NCBI RefSeq assembly: GCF_900199375.1
Contig: NZ_LT900217.1
Location: forward strand, 2,418,001-2,482,000
Origin: Gordonibacter urolithinfaciens
Lineage (GTDB): Bacteria > Actinomycetota > Coriobacteriia > Coriobacteriales > Eggerthellaceae
Direction: 5' to 3'
DNA: 64,000 nucleotides
The position numbers and the translations under genes were made by a program. Shown here piece by piece: positions 55,011-63,151 of this stretch; position 1 is the first letter of the stretch; each line of letters starts with the position of its first letter. Below the pieces are notes generated by a model. That model did no database searches. It had not been told where the DNA came from and saw only the letters and a list, made by a program, of their open reading frames with translations.

Positions 55011-56566
55011 TGGCGTCGCTCGTCTCGCTGCTGGACGAATCGGCGCGGGCCTATCCCGATCAGGTGGCCCTGTGCTTCCGCGGCCGGGAGTTCACGTACC
55101 GGGAGATGCGCCGGCGCGTCGATGCGCTTGCCGGCGCCCTTGCGGGGCTCGGGGTGGGCAAAGGGGGCTTCGCCGCCGTCGTCTCGGCCAACTCGAACGT
55201 GACGGTGGAGGTGCTGTTCGCCTGCGCCCGTTTGGGGGCGGTGTGCGAGCGCTACAACGTGAGGCTCTCGCCGCGGGTCATAGCCCGGCTGCTTGCCCGG
55301 TCCGAGGCGCGCGTGGCGTTCGTCTCGGCCGCCCTGCGCCCGGCTTTGGCCGAGGCGCTGGGCGAGGTCGGCCGACCGCTCACGATCGTGGACATCGACG
55401 GCGGGGAGGGCGCCGCAGCCGTCGGCGGCGCGGGCACGGAGCACGGCGGCGTGCTGCGCTACGAGGAGCTGCTCGCTTCCGCCGGCCCGGTGCCGAGCGT
55501 ATGCGACGTGGACGACGGCGATCCGGCCATGCTGCTGTACACGAGCGGCACGACGGGGCTGCCGCGCGGCGTGCTGCTTTCACATGGCGCGCTGACCAGG
55601 CGCGTCGCTATCGATATTGCAGGCATGCGCTTCTCGCACGACGATATCCTGCTATGCGAGCTGCCGCTGTTCCACGTCACGTTCGTCTCGACGCTCGCCA
55701 CGCTGGCGCTGGGTGCGCGCCTGGTGATAGCCGATTCGCACAAGCCGGCCGACATCGCCGCGGACATCGTGCGCACGGGTGCCACGCGCACGGCTCTCGT
55801 GCCGTGCCTCATGCGCGGGCTCGCCGACTACGTGGCGCAGGAGGGCATCGAGCTGGCCACGCTCGAGCTCATCATCTACGGTGGCGAGCCGGTGGAGCCG
55901 GAGCTCCTGGAGCACTGCCGCCGTCTTCTGCCCTGCGGGTTTCTCCAAGGCTACGGCATGACGGAAACGACGGCGGCCATAACCATGCTGCTTCCCGAGC
56001 ACCACGAGCATGCGCGGCTTCTGCCCACGGTGGGAAAGGCGGTGCCGGGCATGGAGATACGGATCGCCGACGACGAGGGGCGCGCCTGTGCCGCGGGGGT
56101 TCCCGGCGAGGTGCTCGTGCGAACCGACACGCTGATGCTCGGCTATTACCGCGACCCCGTGCGCACGGCCGAGGCGGTGCGGGACGGGTGGTATCGCACG
56201 GGCGATATCGGCGTGTTGGACGCGGAGGGCTTCCTCACGTTGGTGGATCGCAAGAACAACCTGGTCATATCGGGGGGCGAGAACGTGTATCCCCTCGAGG
56301 TGAGCCGGTGCATCAAGGCGCTTGCCGGGGTGGCCGACGCTGTGGTCGCGGGAGTGCCCGACAAGCAGTGGGGCGAGTCGCTGGCTGCGTTCGTGGTGCG
56401 TGCCGAAGGGTCGCGCATCTCGGAGGCCGACATCGTGGCGCACTGCGCGCGCGAGCTGGGCGGCTACAAGAAGCCGCAGGCCGTGCGCTTCGTGGACGAT
56501 CTCGGGCGCAGTGCCTCGGGCAAGGTGCCGCGCGAGCGGCTGGAGGAGCTCAAGAGGCTGCTGTAA
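55010..56566 (+). CDS. Acyl-CoA ligase, CaiC-like (AMP-forming)
   Basis: A 518-residue ANL-family ligase with the P-loop LLYTSGTTGLPRG, GYGMTETT, GWYRTGDIG and the catalytic Lys of SGKVPRERL at the end. It makes the first acyl-CoA to prime the CoA-transferase cycle, as CaiC does. ATG overlaps the caiB-like stop (TGATG), so the two are translationally coupled. Confidence 0.88.
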   Translation: MASLVSLLDESARAYPDQVALCFRGREFTYREMRRRVDALAGALAGLGVGKGGFAAVVSANSNVTVEVLFACARLGAVCERYNVRLSPRVIARLLARSEARVAFVSAALRPALAEALGEVGRPLTIVDIDGGEGAAAVGGAGTEHGGVLRYEELLASAGPVPSVCDVDDGDPAMLLYTSGTTGLPRGVLLSHGALTRRVAIDIAGMRFSHDDILLCELPLFHVTFVSTLATLALGARLVIADSHKPADIAADIVRTGATRTALVPCLMRGLADYVAQEGIELATLELIIYGGEPVEPELLEHCRRLLPCGFLQGYGMTETTAAITMLLPEHHEHARLLPTVGKAVPGMEIRIADDEGRACAAGVPGEVLVRTDTLMLGYYRDPVRTAEAVRDGWYRTGDIGVLDAEGFLTLVDRKNNLVISGGENVYPLEVSRCIKALAGVADAVVAGVPDKQWGESLAAFVVRAEGSRISEADIVAHCARELGGYKKPQAVRFVDDLGRSASGKVPRERLEELKRLL

Positions 56567-56660
56567 CGCGCGGTTGGACGCGTGCGGCGCCTGGGCGGAC
56601 GCGCGCGACGCGACCGCGCCGTGCAATGCGAAGGCAACGATGAGAGGAGAGGATGCAGGC

Positions 56661-57947
56661 ATGGCGGATTTCGATGCCGTGGTCGTGGGGGCCGGTTGCG
56701 CCGGCTCCGTTGCGGCCTGCGTGCTTGCCCGCGAGGGCAAGAGCGTGCTCATGATAGAACGCGGCTCCGATGCCGGGGCGAAGAACATGACCGGCGGGCG
56801 CTTGTACGCCCATGCGCTAAGGACGGTGTTTCCCGATTTCGAGAGCGAGGCGCCCCTCGAGCGCAAGATCGTGCGGGAGCGGGTTTCCCTCATGACCGAG
56901 GACGAGAACACGACGGTGGAGTTCGCTTCGCCGCGCCTGGGGGCGGATGAGCTGGTCTCGTACTCGGTGCTGCGCGGGCCGTTCGACCGCTGGCTCGCTT
57001 CGAAGGCCGAAGGGGCCGGCGCGGAGTGCATCTACGGGATAGCCGTGGATGACCTCGTGTGGGAGGGCGAGCGCATCGTGGGCGTGCGCGCGGGCGATGA
57101 CGAGCTCACGGCCGACGTGACCATCCTGGCCGACGGCGCGAACTCGCTGCTGTCCGAGAAGGCGAGGCTCGCCAAGCGCCCGTCGCCGCACCAGCTGGCC
57201 GTGAGCGCCAAGGAGGTCGTGGAGCTACCCGAGCAGACCGTGACCGACCGCTTCCAGGCGAACCCCGGGGAGGGGGCGGCCTGGCTCTTCGCGGGGGCTG
57301 CGACGCATGGGCACGTGGGCGGCGGCTTCCTGTACACGAACCGCGCGTCCGTGTCCATCGGGGTCGTGGCCACTCTGTCCGACCTCTGCACGTCGTCGAC
57401 TCCGGTGTACCAGATGCTGGAGGACTTCAAGAACCATCCGGCCGTGGCGCCGGTGCTGGCCGGCGGGCGCACGGTGGAGTACTCGGGGCATCTCATCCCC
57501 GAGGGCGGTTTCAACATGGTGCCGGAGCTGTACCGCGACGGCTGCCTGCTTACGGGCGATGCCGCCATGCTCTGCATCAACCTGGGATACCAGGTGCGCG
57601 GCATGGACTACGCCATCGCGGCGGGCAGGATGGCGGCGGAGGCGGCCCTCGAGGCGCTGGACGCGGGCGACGTCTCGGCTGCGAGGCTCGCGGCGTACCG
57701 CGCCAAGCTGGAGGACAGCTTCGTCCTCAAGGACCTCGCGGCCTATCGCGGCTTCCCGGCGTTCATGGAGGGCACCCCGAGGATATTCGACGGGTACCCG
57801 CAGATGGCGGCCGACATCATGCGCGGCCTGTTCGCGGTGGACGGCTCGCCGGTGCAACCGCTTAAAGGAAAGGTCATGGGGCCGGTCAAGGGCGTGGGCG
57901 TGCTCAACCTGCTCAAGGATGTGCGAAAGGGGATGAGGGTCCTATGA
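56661..57947 (+). CDS. fixC: FixC-type electron-transfer flavoprotein dehydrogenase
   Basis: A 428-residue FAD protein of the ETF-quinone oxidoreductase/FixC group: AVVVGAGCAGSVAACVLAREGKSVLMIERG, KNMTGGRLYAHAL, and GCLLTGDAAMLCINLG. E. coli FixC is 428 residues. ATG at 56661 follows GGAGAGG; another at 56640 is less well placed. It takes electrons from quinol or acts in bifurcation with FixABX. Confidence 0.92.
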   Translation: MADFDAVVVGAGCAGSVAACVLAREGKSVLMIERGSDAGAKNMTGGRLYAHALRTVFPDFESEAPLERKIVRERVSLMTEDENTTVEFASPRLGADELVSYSVLRGPFDRWLASKAEGAGAECIYGIAVDDLVWEGERIVGVRAGDDELTADVTILADGANSLLSEKARLAKRPSPHQLAVSAKEVVELPEQTVTDRFQANPGEGAAWLFAGAATHGHVGGGFLYTNRASVSIGVVATLSDLCTSSTPVYQMLEDFKNHPAVAPVLAGGRTVEYSGHLIPEGGFNMVPELYRDGCLLTGDAAMLCINLGYQVRGMDYAIAAGRMAAEAALEALDAGDVSAARLAAYRAKLEDSFVLKDLAAYRGFPAFMEGTPRIFDGYPQMAADIMRGLFAVDGSPVQPLKGKVMGPVKGVGVLNLLKDVRKGMRVL

Positions 57948-58234
57948 TAGAGGTCTCGGTCAACGTCGACGAGAAGCTCGCTGTTGACAAGTTCGAGGTG
58001 GACGAGGGGAACCCGCACATCGTATTGCGCGAAGAGCCCGACCCGGCCGCGTTCGACAAGCTGGTGCTGTGCTGCCCGGCAGGGCTCTATCGGCGAGACG
58101 AGGAGGGCAGCCCGAGCTTCGACTGCGCGGGCTGCCTGGAATGCGGGACCTGCCGCATGCTCTGCGGCGACACCCTTCTCGAGAAGTGGGAGTTTCCCCA
58201 GGGGGGCATGGGCGTTTCGTACCGTTACGGGTGA
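57944..58234 (+). CDS. fixX: Ferredoxin-like FixX
   Basis: A 96-residue ferredoxin-like protein with C61-x2-C64-x2-C67-x2-C70-x3-C74 and the typical FixX tail (WEFPQGGMGVSYRYG). The ATG overlaps the fixC stop. It completes the FixABCX set. Confidence 0.92.
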   Translation: MIEVSVNVDEKLAVDKFEVDEGNPHIVLREEPDPAAFDKLVLCCPAGLYRRDEEGSPSFDCAGCLECGTCRMLCGDTLLEKWEFPQGGMGVSYRYG

Positions 58235-58264
58235 TGCTTGAGCGCGGGCTCCGCGACGTCCGGG

Positions 58265-58300
58265 AAAAATGCGCCCGCAGCGCCTAGCGCAGCGGGCGCA
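58265..58300 (-). terminator. Terminator of the ABC operon
   Basis: On the minus strand TGCGCCCGC / GCGGGCGCA (58270-58300) forms a stem with a nested GCGC pair, followed by a T-run (AAAAA on the plus strand at 58265-58269). It also follows fixX on the other strand, where it lacks a T-tract. Confidence 0.75.
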
Positions 58301-58304
58301 GCCT

Positions 58305-59039
58305 CTAGTTGTCGCGCGCCAGGCGTCGGTAGAGCAGGGCGAAGGCCACGGCGGCCACGGCCACCCAGGCGAGCGTGGTGGCTACGGGCACGATGGCGTC
58401 GGACGAGAGCAGCTCGCCCCGCGCCAGAAGCAGCCCCAGCTCGTTCATGCCGCCGGTGGGCAGGTAGGGGGCGATGTCCGAGAGGCCGTCGACCATCTGG
58501 GCGAACATGGGGGCGATTCCCGCGATGAGGATGGGCATGCTCAGCACGCCGGCAGACATCTGGTCGCGCGCCACCAGCCCCAGCAAGAGCGACAGCAGCA
58601 CGATGGGCACCGATCCCGCCATGCCGATCGCGAGGAACGCCGGCAGGCCGGCCGGCGGCTGCCCGATCACCAGGTAGCATGCCGCATCGACCACGCCGAT
58701 GGCGAGCAGCGTGACCAGGCCCCGCGAGGCCAGCATCTGCTCGGCGCTCACGTTCGCCAGCATGAGCGTGCGCAGCGTGTGTTTCTCCTTCTCCTCGGCG
58801 ATGGCGTTCAGCGTGGCCATGGAGGCCACCATGGTGGCGGTGAACAGCAGCGACCACGACACGAGCATCGAGGAGAACGCCTCGGCCTGCTCGCCTTCCA
58901 TGCCGCCGCCCACCGCATTCTTGTAGAAGAGCATGAACCCTACGGGCAAGAGGCAGCATACGAGCATGGTGGGGTTCTTCACCACGTCCTTGAGGTCCTT
59001 GCCGAGCAGCGCCCCGGTCTTGCGCAACGTGGCTTCCAT
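58305..59039 (-). CDS. ABC-2-type permease
   Basis: A 244-residue membrane protein with six helices, of the short ABC-2 exporter class (EEKEKHTLRTLMLANVSAEQMLASRGLV is the usual loop). It abuts the ATPase gene and has a paralogue at 60143, so a heterodimeric permease is likely. Substrate unknown; drugs, peptides or lipids are typical. Confidence 0.85.
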   Translation of the reverse strand: MEATLRKTGALLGKDLKDVVKNPTMLVCCLLPVGFMLFYKNAVGGGMEGEQAEAFSSMLVSWSLLFTATMVASMATLNAIAEEKEKHTLRTLMLANVSAEQMLASRGLVTLLAIGVVDAACYLVIGQPPAGLPAFLAIGMAGSVPIVLLSLLLGLVARDQMSAGVLSMPILIAGIAPMFAQMVDGLSDIAPYLPTGGMNELGLLLARGELLSSDAIVPVATTLAWVAVAAVAFALLYRRLARDN

Positions 59040-59882
59040 TTAAAACTCCCTTCCCGTGAGCTCCAAGAACACTTCCTCCAGATCGGGCTCCACCGAATGG
59101 ATGGACAGGCACGCCCCCGAGGCCAGCGCCTCTGCCACGGCCGGCGCGCCGGCCGCGTCCTTCGACGTGCGCACCGCGCGGCCGTCCGCAAGGCGCATGA
59201 TCACCTCGTTCCTCGCGAATCGCAGGCGCAGCGCGTCGGGAGCGTCGCAGGCGACGAGGGCGCCCTCGTTCAAGATGCCCACGCGGCGGCACAGGCTCTC
59301 GGCCTCGGCCATGTCGTGCGTGGTGAGGAACACGGTGGTGCCGTGGTCGTTCAGCTCGTGCAGCATCTTGTGCACCTCGGCGCGCGCGGCGGGGTCGAGG
59401 CCGCTCGTGGGCTCGTCCAGGAACAGCAGCTCCGGCCCGTGCACGAGCGCCGCCAGCAGGGCCGCGCGCTGGCGCATGCCCTTCGAGCAGTTCTTGATAA
59501 GGGTCTTGCGGTCGTCCGCGAGGTTCATGCGCTCGAGCAAGGTGGGGATGTTGTTGCCCGTCACGCCGCGGACCTTCGCGTAGAAGCGCAGGTTCTCCTC
59601 TATGGTCATGCGCTCGTAGAGGGCGCTCGTATCCGAGAGGATGCCGATGCGCTCGTAGTCGCTGTTCGTGGCGTGCTCGATGGCGCGCCCGAACAGCATG
59701 ATGCGCCCGGAATCCTTGACGAGCTGGCGCGTGAGCAGCTTGATGGTGGTGGTCTTGCCCGCGCCCGAGGGGCCCAGGAAGCCGAAGCACTCGCCGCGCT
59801 CCACCTCGAAGGAGAGGTGGCAGAGCACGCGCTTCGCCTTGAAGCTCAAGGACACGTCGTCCATGGACAGCAGGGGATTCAT
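59040..59882 (-). CDS. ABC transporter ATP-binding protein
   Basis: A 280-residue ATPase: Walker A GPSGAGKTTT, signature CSKGMRQRAALLAALV (variant of LSGGQ), Walker B LLFLDEPTSGLD, and H-loop TTHDMAEAESL. ATG at 59882 follows AAGGAGC; the open frame upstream is not homologous. It energises the permeases at 58305 and 60143. Confidence 0.93.
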   Translation of the reverse strand: MNPLLSMDDVSLSFKAKRVLCHLSFEVERGECFGFLGPSGAGKTTTIKLLTRQLVKDSGRIMLFGRAIEHATNSDYERIGILSDTSALYERMTIEENLRFYAKVRGVTGNNIPTLLERMNLADDRKTLIKNCSKGMRQRAALLAALVHGPELLFLDEPTSGLDPAARAEVHKMLHELNDHGTTVFLTTHDMAEAESLCRRVGILNEGALVACDAPDALRLRFARNEVIMRLADGRAVRTSKDAAGAPAVAEALASGACLSIHSVEPDLEEVFLELTGREF

Positions 59883-60024
59883 GGGTGATTGCTCCTTTCG
59901 TTTCGGACGGTGAGCAGTTTCCCGTGAGACGAAGCGCTGATCAAGGGAAACGCGACGCCGGGAGCGCGCCGCGCGACGAGAGGAGCAGGGGGAGGGACGA
60001 AAGGAGCACTCAGGCAGGGGGGAC

Positions 60025-60128
60025 GGGGCGTGACAGGGGGACGGGGATGATGTCACGCTCCCGGGATCTTTTCGAGCCCTTTTCGCGTCGAGGAGCGTGA
60101 CATCATCCCCGTCCCCCTGTCACGCCCC
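60025..60128. repeat. REP-like palindrome (37-bp arms)
   Basis: 60025-60061 and 60092-60128 are exact reverse complements around a 30-base loop. The arms contain GACAGGGGGACGGGG, identical to the core of the palindrome at 1445-1514, so these are copies of one repeat family with different inner parts. It lies between two genes of the ABC operon, just after the stop at 60143 on the minus strand, and may act as a terminator there. Confidence 0.75.
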
Positions 60129-60142
60129 TGCCGCGCCTTCCC

Positions 60143-60886
60143 CTACTCGTCGCGGGGGATGCGCGGCGCGACCGCGACGAGCGCGACGACGCTCGCGACG
60201 ATCCATGCGAGCTGGCCGACTGCCGGCAGGATGGAACCGGGGGCGAGCAGCGTCCCCTCCGCCAGCGCGTAGACGAGCGCGAACCCGCCGCCGGTGGGCA
60301 GGAGGGGGAGGGCCTGGAACGTGGACTCGGCATACATGAAGAACAGGGGCACGATGCCGGTGGTTATGACGGGCAGGCTGGAGAAGCTCGCCGCCATCTG
60401 GTTGCGCGAGGCGAGGCCCAGCGCAAGCGACAACGCGGTGAGGGGAATGCTGGACGCCAGGGTGACCAACATGAAGGGGAGCATGCAATCGAAGGGGGCT
60501 CCCGACACCAGGAAGCACGCCGCCGCCACGAGCGCGGTCCACAGCGTGCTGACGATGCCGTGCGCGGCGAGCATCTGGGCGCGGCCGACGCCGGCCAGCT
60601 CCATCGTGCGCAGCGTGCGCTTCTCGCGCGCCTCGGCCATGGGGTAGACGGTCGTCGTGCCGGGCACCATGCTGGTGGAGAACAGCATGCCGGTCACGAG
60701 CAGGAACATGCGCGCGTCGTCGTGGGCGATGGGCTCGATGACGACGAAGCGGAACACGAGAAGGAACAGAGCGGGGAACAAACAACATGCGAGCAGCCCG
60801 GGGCTCTTCACCACGTTCATGAAGAATTTTCGCACGAGCGTACCTAAGATGCCCGGGCGGGCGGCGACCTGCTTCGCGTTCACCAT
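60143..60886 (-). CDS. ABC-2-type permease, second copy
   Basis: A 247-residue, six-helix permease related to the one at 58305 (AEAREKRTLRTMELAGVGRAQMLAAHGIV loop). It overlaps the LytTR regulator gene by seven bases. The REP-like element separates it from the ATPase gene. Confidence 0.85.
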   Translation of the reverse strand: MVNAKQVAARPGILGTLVRKFFMNVVKSPGLLACCLFPALFLLVFRFVVIEPIAHDDARMFLLVTGMLFSTSMVPGTTTVYPMAEAREKRTLRTMELAGVGRAQMLAAHGIVSTLWTALVAAACFLVSGAPFDCMLPFMLVTLASSIPLTALSLALGLASRNQMAASFSSLPVITTGIVPLFFMYAESTFQALPLLPTGGGFALVYALAEGTLLAPGSILPAVGQLAWIVASVVALVAVAPRIPRDE

Positions 60887-61800
60887 CGGTAACGCTCCCT
60901 CATCTCCTCGGCACGCCCTTTCGCCAGAGGGATGGACGAGTGCGCGGCGTCGCTCAGCGTGAGGTTGAAGCTGTTGCGCGTGTAGCGCTCCACCTTCGCC
61001 ACCTTCTGCACGTTCACGAGGAACGATCGGTGGCAGCGGAAGAACCCGGCGCGCGACAGCTCGCGCTCCAGCTCGTCCATCGTGCGCGGCGTTTGGTAGC
61101 GCTCGCCGCGCACCGAGAGGTACGTGGCCTTGTTCATGCTCTCGGCGAAGTCGATATCGCGGGGGTCGAACAGCAGCGTGGCCGTCTCGGTGTGCGCGGG
61201 GATCTTGAGCACGTGCACCTCGTCGCCCTCGTACGCGGGCTTCTCGCCGTCGGCCTCATCGCTGTCTTCGTCCTGGTCCACCGCGATGAAGCGGCCCTCT
61301 TCGTGCCAGCAGGCCACGCCGGGCATGAGCAGCGCCTCGCGCAGCGGCTCGACCGTGGTGACGAAGCGGCAGCCCTGCTCCATGCGCTCGGCGATCCAGG
61401 TGAGCGCAACGGCGCGCCCTTCGGCGTCGAGGTCGGACAGCGGGCGTTCGAGGAAGCACATCTCCGGCTCGAAGAGGCTCGCGCGCGCCAGGTTCACGAG
61501 TGCGAGCGCCGAGGGGGCGAGGCCGCCCATCTTGCGTTTCGCGACGCCGCGCAGGTTGAAGTGCGAGATGGCGTCCTCGTAATGCACCGAGCTGCGCGCG
61601 ATGCTGCCGTAGAAGCGCAGGTGCGAGGCCACGGAGTCGCGCTCGAAGCCGCGGTCGGTTTCCAGGACGAACGCGCAGCGCTGCGTGCGGTAGCGGGCGC
61701 GCACGGCCGCCAGCAGGGCGGCGGACGTCTCGCGGCTGCATTCGATGTGCACGCTGCGGCCGTCGGCCACCAGCTCGTCGATGGAGGCGAATTCGGTCAC
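60880..61800 (-). CDS. LytTR regulator with ABC-ATPase-like N-terminus
   Basis: A 306-residue protein. Residues about 200-306 are a LytTR DNA-binding domain (ATYLSVRGERYQTPRTMDELERELSRAGFFRCHRSFLVNV). Residues about 90-150 read like the helical and Walker B part of an ABC ATPase (LAPSALALVNLARASLFEPEMCFLERPLSDLD), but Asp-Glu is replaced by Glu-Arg and no Walker A is present, so it cannot hydrolyse ATP in the normal way. It overlaps the permease gene and likely controls the exporter, perhaps by sensing its state. Confidence 0.85.
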   Translation of the reverse strand: MTEFASIDELVADGRSVHIECSRETSAALLAAVRARYRTQRCAFVLETDRGFERDSVASHLRFYGSIARSSVHYEDAISHFNLRGVAKRKMGGLAPSALALVNLARASLFEPEMCFLERPLSDLDAEGRAVALTWIAERMEQGCRFVTTVEPLREALLMPGVACWHEEGRFIAVDQDEDSDEADGEKPAYEGDEVHVLKIPAHTETATLLFDPRDIDFAESMNKATYLSVRGERYQTPRTMDELERELSRAGFFRCHRSFLVNVQKVAKVERYTRNSFNLTLSDAAHSSIPLAKGRAEEMRERYRW

Positions 61801-61806
61801 CGGACG

Positions 61807-62184
61807 TTACTCCGCGCGCATCGCCGGGAGGATCTCGAGCCAGCAGCCGTCGGGGTCCTCGATGAAGTAGATGCCCATGCGCTCGTTCACGAAGCACACG
61901 CAGCCCATCTCCTCGTGCAGGGCGCGCGCGGCGTCGAGGTCGTCCACCTCGAAGGCCAGGTGCGTGTCGCGGCCGCCGTTGACGTAGGGCTCGGTGCGCC
62001 CGCGGTTCCAGGTGAGCTCCACCTGGAAGTCGGTCTCGTCGTTGCCGATGAACACGTTCTCCCACGACCCGTCCTCGGGCCCCATGCGCCGCTGCACCAC
62101 GAGGCCCAGCGCGCGCTCGTAGAACGCGAGCGATGCGTTCAGGTCGAGGACGTGGATGCAACGGTGGATCATCTTCGCTTTCAT
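61807..62184 (-). CDS. VOC/glyoxalase-family protein
   Basis: A 125-residue vicinal-oxygen-chelate protein, lactoylglutathione-lyase-like: HRCIHVLDLNASLAFYERALGL, then HLAFEVDDLDAARALHEEMG and YFIEDPDGCWLEI with His and Glu metal ligands. Methylglyoxal detoxification is possible but many relatives have other substrates. ATG follows GGAAGGAGC. Confidence 0.85.
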   Translation of the reverse strand: MKAKMIHRCIHVLDLNASLAFYERALGLVVQRRMGPEDGSWENVFIGNDETDFQVELTWNRGRTEPYVNGGRDTHLAFEVDDLDAARALHEEMGCVCFVNERMGIYFIEDPDGCWLEILPAMRAE

Positions 62185-62409
62185 GGCGGCTCCTTCCTCG
62201 GTGCGCCGTCGGGCAACGGGCGCGGTGCGTCTCGGCGACGGCTCCGTTGCGCGTCGGTTTCGGTTCGGCGACGGCGCTTCCATCGGAAGTATAAAGCAAC
62301 GAGCGAGGTCGTTCGCGGCCAGCATGCGTTTCCATGCCGTCTCCGAACGTCGGGCGAAGGGGAATTCCCGCCGCCGACGCGGGGCAGCTGAAGAGAAGGA
62401 CGTGGCAGG

Positions 62410-63150
62410 ATGCAGGATGTGCAGGAGAACCCGGCGGCGGGCCCCACGGGGACGTGCCCGATGGGGCCCGTCGACGCGAGCGGGCTGGGGGAGCGGGAGG
62501 AAGCTCCGGAAGCCCCCTACTTGAGCGCGCGGGACCTCGAGCTCGAGACCTACGCCGGCTTCGTCTACCGCAACGTGGACCTCGACGTGTTCAAGGGCCG
62601 GGTCACGGCCGTGCGCGGGCGCAACGGCAGCGGCAAGTCGGCGCTTCTGCTCACGCTGGCGGGACGCATGAAGCCCACGGGCGGCACGCTCTCCGTCGGC
62701 GGCCTCGAACTCCCGCGCGAGCGCGCCAAGGCCGAGCGGCACGTGGGCCTGGGCCTGTTCAAGGGCCTGAACGACCTGCCGGAGAACCTGAGCGCCCGCT
62801 CCGCGGCCAAGGCCGAGTTCGACCTGCACGGCCTCTCCGCGCGCGACGGGGCCGTGGAGGAGCATCTGTGCTGGTGGGGCCTCGGCGACGTGGCGCGCGT
62901 GCGGGTGCGCGACCTCACGGCCGAGAAGCTCGCGCGCCTCGGCATCGCGCTCGCCTTCGTGGGGGACCCGGACGCGGCGGTGGTGGACGACGTCGAGGAC
63001 CAGCTCACCCTGTCGCAGTCGCGCGGGCTCATGGAGCTGCTCGCGCGGGCGGCCCGCGAGCGCCATGCGGCCGTGGCGGTGGCGGTGGTGGAGCGCGACC
63101 TGGCCCGCATGGCCGATTCGTGCGCGTACCTGGCGAAGGAAGGGGAGTGA
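62410..63150 (+). CDS. ABC-type ATPase-like protein with degenerate signature
   Basis: A 246-residue protein. Walker A is intact (GRNGSGKSAL), but the signature reads LTAEKLARLG instead of LSGGQxxR and Walker B reads AAVVDDVED. It stops two bases before the YhgE/Pip gene and is probably its partner. Such reduced ATPases accompany YhgE-type membrane proteins in Coriobacteriia-like gene sets, though I cannot show activity. The start follows GGCAGG. Confidence 0.75.
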   Translation: MQDVQENPAAGPTGTCPMGPVDASGLGEREEAPEAPYLSARDLELETYAGFVYRNVDLDVFKGRVTAVRGRNGSGKSALLLTLAGRMKPTGGTLSVGGLELPRERAKAERHVGLGLFKGLNDLPENLSARSAAKAEFDLHGLSARDGAVEEHLCWWGLGDVARVRVRDLTAEKLARLGIALAFVGDPDAAVVDDVEDQLTLSQSRGLMELLARAARERHAAVAVAVVERDLARMADSCAYLAKEGE

Positions 63151-63151
63151 C

